From assembly GCA_037389465.1 (NCBI GenBank), contig JAZARR010000213.1, positions 372,001-436,000 on the forward strand: a DNA stretch of 64,000 nt, in the 5' to 3' direction. Both the position numbers and the translations under genes were made by a program. Source of the DNA: Baylisascaris procyonis. Taxonomy: Eukaryota > Nematoda > Chromadorea > Rhabditida > Ascarididae. Below the pieces are notes generated by a model that did not search any database, was not told where the DNA came from, and worked only from the letters and a program-made list of their open reading frames with translations. This document shows positions 59,759-64,000 of this stretch, piece by piece (positions within the stretch are counted from its first letter, which is position 1; each line of letters begins with the position of its first letter).

Positions 59759-62700
59759 CTATCAAATGATAAATGTTATCTTTTGTAGGGTATCACGAGA
59801 AATAAACGTGCAAGAGATAAGATATACATCAAAAAGGACCAAATTTATACACAGAAATAAACTACAACAGTTTTAATTACTAATAAATTCACAAAATTAT
59901 ATTCCAGACATTTTTTATCCAAAGACTCAATTAAAATAATTAGTTATTTAGCATAAAAATTGTTCCCTAATAAAATGCACCTCATTCACCCATTCATCGG
60001 GTCAGAGAAAAGAAAAACATCGCATAAAAATGCAGAAAATATATAGTGAAGGACCAATGTTTAATACCGAAAATTTGCATGAAGTGACAAGCCCTAGCTG
60101 AAAAAGAATAAAAATTGGGAATTTCATTTTGCTTGCTCCTGCTACGTTCAAATCACGGAAGAAAGCACTGCATTTTATCATCAATGAAGATCTGATAAGT
60201 GGAGAACGACATTATATGGACCCACCTCTATCAGTTAAGACTTCATCTGCTTACTCACCTAATATTTATCTTAGAAACTGAGAGGGAAGGGAAATGCTTC
60301 CAAAAATGAATGTTGGATGAACAAAATGTTGGATGAATGCTTTTAAAACGAGTCCTAAATATGTTTTTTTGAAGAAAAACAAGCATAATAAAGGCAGTAT
60401 CGTATTGATTCTTGATCGCTTAATGCAAATGCACCAAACAGCGAATACATTCTCATAATTGGTGCGATGTTTCGACTTATAGAGTCTATTAGCAGTTATG
60501 CTCAGCAGGATGGATGTTAATAAGCTCTATGAGCAAAAATTCACTATTCGACCCCATCCGGAGTTAATGCCATACTTTTCGAATGGTACGTCTGCGCAAC
60601 AATACCACGATTACTCGCATAAGAAAACAGCTTTCCCACGATAATATAAATGCTATACACTTTTAAAAGTATAGTACAAATTAAAACTTATAAAAAATTG
60701 AGAAAAGGAAGATTTAAGAAACATTTCGGAAAAAAACCCCGATAGCTGATTAAAACATATTCTGCTTTCAATTGTTTACTGTTCTTCCGATAATCAAAAA
60801 ACGCTTTTTCAATTTCTATTCTATTCTATCAATTTTATTTCTATTGAAATGTGATATTCGATGCTAAGCGTCTTTTCTTTTTATTTGAAATATATTGCGC
60901 AAAGAAAAAAATCGGTCAGAAAGTAGTTGGAATCATAATCCATCTTAAGGTGGGATATATTTGCAAAACAAATGTGCTGAAAGGAAAAAAAAAAACAACT
61001 GCTGAATAAAATAATGCGATGGAATGCTGCAACGACGTAAAGGCAGATTGTTATCTCTATTTAGATAAGGCGTTTCCATTTCGCTTGCCTATTCCCTCTC
61101 TCTTTCTCTTACAGTGTCATAGAAGTCATTTTAGTAATGCAATAGAAGTAAAAGTATTATTTATTAAACATAAGAAAAATTAAAATGCCATCATAGAATA
61201 TAAAATATTCTGAGGTAATAGAAACACAGGCATACCTCTAGCTTAGAGGTAAAGGTACACATCTAAACTAGAGGCATTCAACCTACAATAACAACAAAAA
61301 TTTTCAAAATTTAGAGTAAATCTTAATCAATCGATACAAAAGTTTTGCTGAAATTGTTCACTTAAATAGATATCAACGGAAAAAGGGGGCAACAAATTTA
61401 ACTGTAGTGGCTACTAAAAATCTTCTCTCAGTTGAAATTACATCCAGCATATCCCCCTCTATTTTTACTAAACAACTTCCCATCCCCTTCGTTCCCTTCG
61501 TTTTCGCCATCCTGGACTTGAAGTGAAGGAACAGCAGAATTTTTTTTAAACCTTAAAATCGATTTCACAGATTGAGGTCTAATTAAAATACTTCACTTTA
61601 CTCTATCATCGAACACTGGGAAACTATTAGAGAAGAAACATTAAAAGCCAACAAATATGCATGCTATGATAAGCAAAAAAGGATATTGCATAACGAATTA
61701 CGTGCGAATGAACAAAGTAATCGACAACTAGAACACGTGGTACTATGTGTTCAAAAAAATTCTCATTTTCTCACAAGAAAAGTCGAATCGGAAACCTCTA
61801 TGTAAGACAAGACTAATGAACAAATAAGCTGGAATTCAAGTGGTTCTTCGTTCACCAAGTACCTACCTCAAGTTCATTACCTCAGCTCGGCTAAACTAGG
61901 TCGATTATCATTATTCCATATTACTAGATTTATTGGAAAATTGAACGATGACAAGCATTAGCTGAAAATAAAATGGCAAGCAAAGTTTGCCGCTCACGAA
62001 TAGAATAATGCTAAAGAGGGAAATTCTTCGAATGAAATCAAAAAAATTCGCTTCGTATTAAGAAGAAACAGTGACCACGATGAGTGATCATATTTAAGGT
62101 CGCATAAAAAGTAGCATTATCAGCAGTATCTAGAATTTTCTCGTCTATCGGCTGACGTTATCAGTGGTGTTACTATTGCTGACTAGTGATAGTGCCCTTT
62201 TTTCTCTCCCACTCTCTGCAAAGTCATCTCATCACATACGTTCATGGTGTTTATTTTTAGTGCTGTATGTACCCCAGTTGTGCTTTCTTCACTTTTATTG
62301 CTCCAATAATGCAAAATTTATTTCGTTTCAATTATAATAATTCCATGCAATTAGCAAAGATTTGTATTCATCTCCGCATATTTTAGCTCATAATTTCCAT
62401 TCTGGTCTGACAATGAGTTTCTTACTTGAACGGGGAATTTCGGTTGGTTCAAATGTCCCCTTTTGCTCACAGTAATGCTTATAAGACGTAAATATGAGTG
62501 AGTATGGTAAAGAATAAAAAGCAACCAGCAATAACCACACGGATAAAGTTACTATTAAAAGCGCTAACTAAACTGCAGTATATAGGATGTGACAGTTTAA
62601 TCGTCTCACAGATATATCGATGGAGTAACGAAAATAATCCACTCACGTATGTATACTCTTTTTTCTATCTCATAGACTATAGCACAATAAAAATTACTAT

Positions 62701-63328
62701 CGTTAACTTGATTATTAATTTATGCAAATATTTTGCACAATTTTGTTATGCAAATATTTGAATTTATGTAAACGTTATGTGATGAAAAATACGAATAGAA
62801 TAAAACAGCGCATGAATGAAATACAAAGGAAATGAACATTCGTTGATCAAATGGAAATTCCACTAGTCTTTTGAGGTAAACATTGAGGTAAATATTACTT
62901 ATTGGCCATCATTATGTATCAGTTACAATACGAAAACAATGCAAAAGTGAACCTAGAGATATACAAGAATATTTACCTACAACAGTACACACGCATCATT
63001 ATTAAGTGACATGTAAATCAAATCTTTTGTTTTATTTTTATGCAAGCGACACGAGTATATGCACAATTTTCAAGAAAAATTTCATAAATTTCATGAGAAA
63101 TCATCGTCTTCAATAGGCATGAAGATGTCGATTTAAAAAATCACTTATAAATATTACCGAATATTTCTCACTGACCATCAAGATAACATCATCTATCACA
63201 GAAATGTTTTCTATAGTTTGTGGTTGAATAGGTTCTGATAGTGAGTCATGTAGGAATACAAATATGAGCCACTCAAGTGCCCAAATCCCATATCGATGAG
63301 TAGCTAGCTGAATATTGAGCACGGTACT
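59759..63328. other. Intergenic region between the SLC18B1-like gene and the channel gene
   Basis: Head-to-tail spacing of about 3.6 kb between two - strand genes. AT-rich with no recognised gene. It should contain the promoter of the SLC18B1-like gene and the 3' UTR of the channel gene. Confidence 0.5.
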
Positions 63329-64000
63329 TCAACAAAGCCAACAGACGGTGAAGTAGATCAATGCGAAAATAGCGAACATCGCTGGGAAAACCAATCCTGA
63401 AAAAGGCAACTATGGAATATGATTTTAATTTAAATGCTTTCATATGCCCGCTTGGTCCATTAAACTGAGACTTTTATTGAGCACTGTAGTCGTTATAACC
63501 GAAAATAAATGCCGTAGTCATTATTCTTACAAATAGCACTTTAATTAAAATATTACTTTCTGCAGTGCTACGTTTTTGAAATTTATAATAAATGCAATTA
63601 GTTTCAAGCTTCGAGGCATTACAAGTTTAATATTCCAGTATCAGCAGCAGTGAAAATTCTCTGAAAGAATTCAATAAAAAATTTTTTCAGCTATTCTTAT
63701 AAGCAGAAGCGAGCCAAGCGGAAATTTACCGCTCATAATGCAAAATTTATTTCGTTTTTATGGATTTATGCAAATTTTTCCAAATAAGCAGATTATGAAG
63801 TTTTATATGGACGGTCGCTTAAAAAATATGCCCTTTATTTGTTACATGACCAAAAATAAACATTAATTTCGAGCCAAAATTTGAATAATAAAATCACTGT
63901 CTTCAATAGATAGGAAGATGTCGCTTTAAGATTCACATAAAAATATCATCGAATATTTTTCACTGATCATCAAGATGACATCATCGTATCATAGAAATGA
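63097..64000. repeat. Pair of ~107-bp direct repeats flanking the channel TM4 exon
   Basis: 63097-63205 and 63891-63999 share GTCTTCAATAG, GAAGATGTCG, GAATATTT, TCACTGA and CATCAAGAT, in order, with about one base in five different. The second copy may continue past the window edge. Confidence 0.8.
63329..63396 (-). CDS. Last exon of a Cys-loop ligand-gated ion channel subunit (TM4)
   Basis: Acceptor TTTTTCAG, then LVFPAMFAIFALIYFTVCWL, C and TGA. The first two bases GA would complete an Arg codon, giving R-L-x-FP. This is the TM4 ending of anion-type pentameric receptors (GABA, glutamate-chloride or amine-gated chloride channels), where (S)R-x-x-FP-x-x-F-x-x-F precedes a few final residues. 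Family knowledge: such subunits form postsynaptic channels. Only this exon lies in the window, so the ligand class cannot be told; the rest should be beyond position 64000. Confidence 0.72.

Noticed and set aside
63110..63322. 70-codon frame after the channel stop codon as an additional exon
   Set aside because: It lies beyond the TM4 stop in the same direction, without a clear acceptor, and is more simply 3' UTR.

Overview
The window is animal nuclear DNA, most probably from a nematode and perhaps a parasitic lineage. Three things point there. The sequence is AT-rich and its genes are cut into many small exons by introns of about 0.1 to 13 kb. The splice acceptors are short and mostly of the TTTTCAG or TTTGCAG type. 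A long array of the nematode telomere hexamer TTAGGC (read as GCCTAA on the + strand) lies in the middle. The species cannot be named from the sequence alone. No bacterial operon, rRNA, CRISPR array or intact transposase gene was seen.

Left third (about 5.8-21.8 kb, + strand): a 14-exon gene for an organic anion transporting polypeptide (OATP/SLCO family). I rebuilt it from intron phases and family motifs; all phases join and give about 792 residues. Its introns hold a probable retroposon (14.58-14.95 kb) and a tandem satellite of roughly 120-bp units (15.8-19.46 kb). A 537-bp foldback element is inserted in that satellite.

Middle (21.8-24.5 kb): a tail-to-tail intergenic region with a (TA)n tract, a CA-rich hexamer minisatellite that runs into a tiny head-to-head TTAGGC/GCCTAA junction, and a TAGATCAAA-type tandem repeat.

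Right two thirds (24.5-59.75 kb, - strand): a 15-exon gene for a major facilitator transporter of the SLC18B1 (vesicular polyamine transporter-like) type, with a long hydrophilic N-terminal region; about 678 residues. Its 13-kb intron between the TM3 and TM4 exons carries the main curiosity of the window: about 9.2 kb of telomere-like and telomere-derived repeats (32.5-41.7 kb), oriented so that the pre-mRNA would contain UUAGGC. Degenerate duplications and a tRNA-like relic lie on its left. A GT-rich hexamer tract and a palindrome-rich GC patch lie on its right.

Right edge (63.3-63.4 kb, - strand): the last coding exon (TM4 and stop) of a Cys-loop ligand-gated ion channel subunit whose remainder lies beyond the window. 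A degenerate direct repeat lies on both sides of that exon.

The three genes share a broad theme (membrane transport and neurotransmission), but nothing in the sequence shows that they work as a unit. All exon models are inferences from splice signals, reading-frame continuity and remembered family motifs; no alignment or transcript was available.
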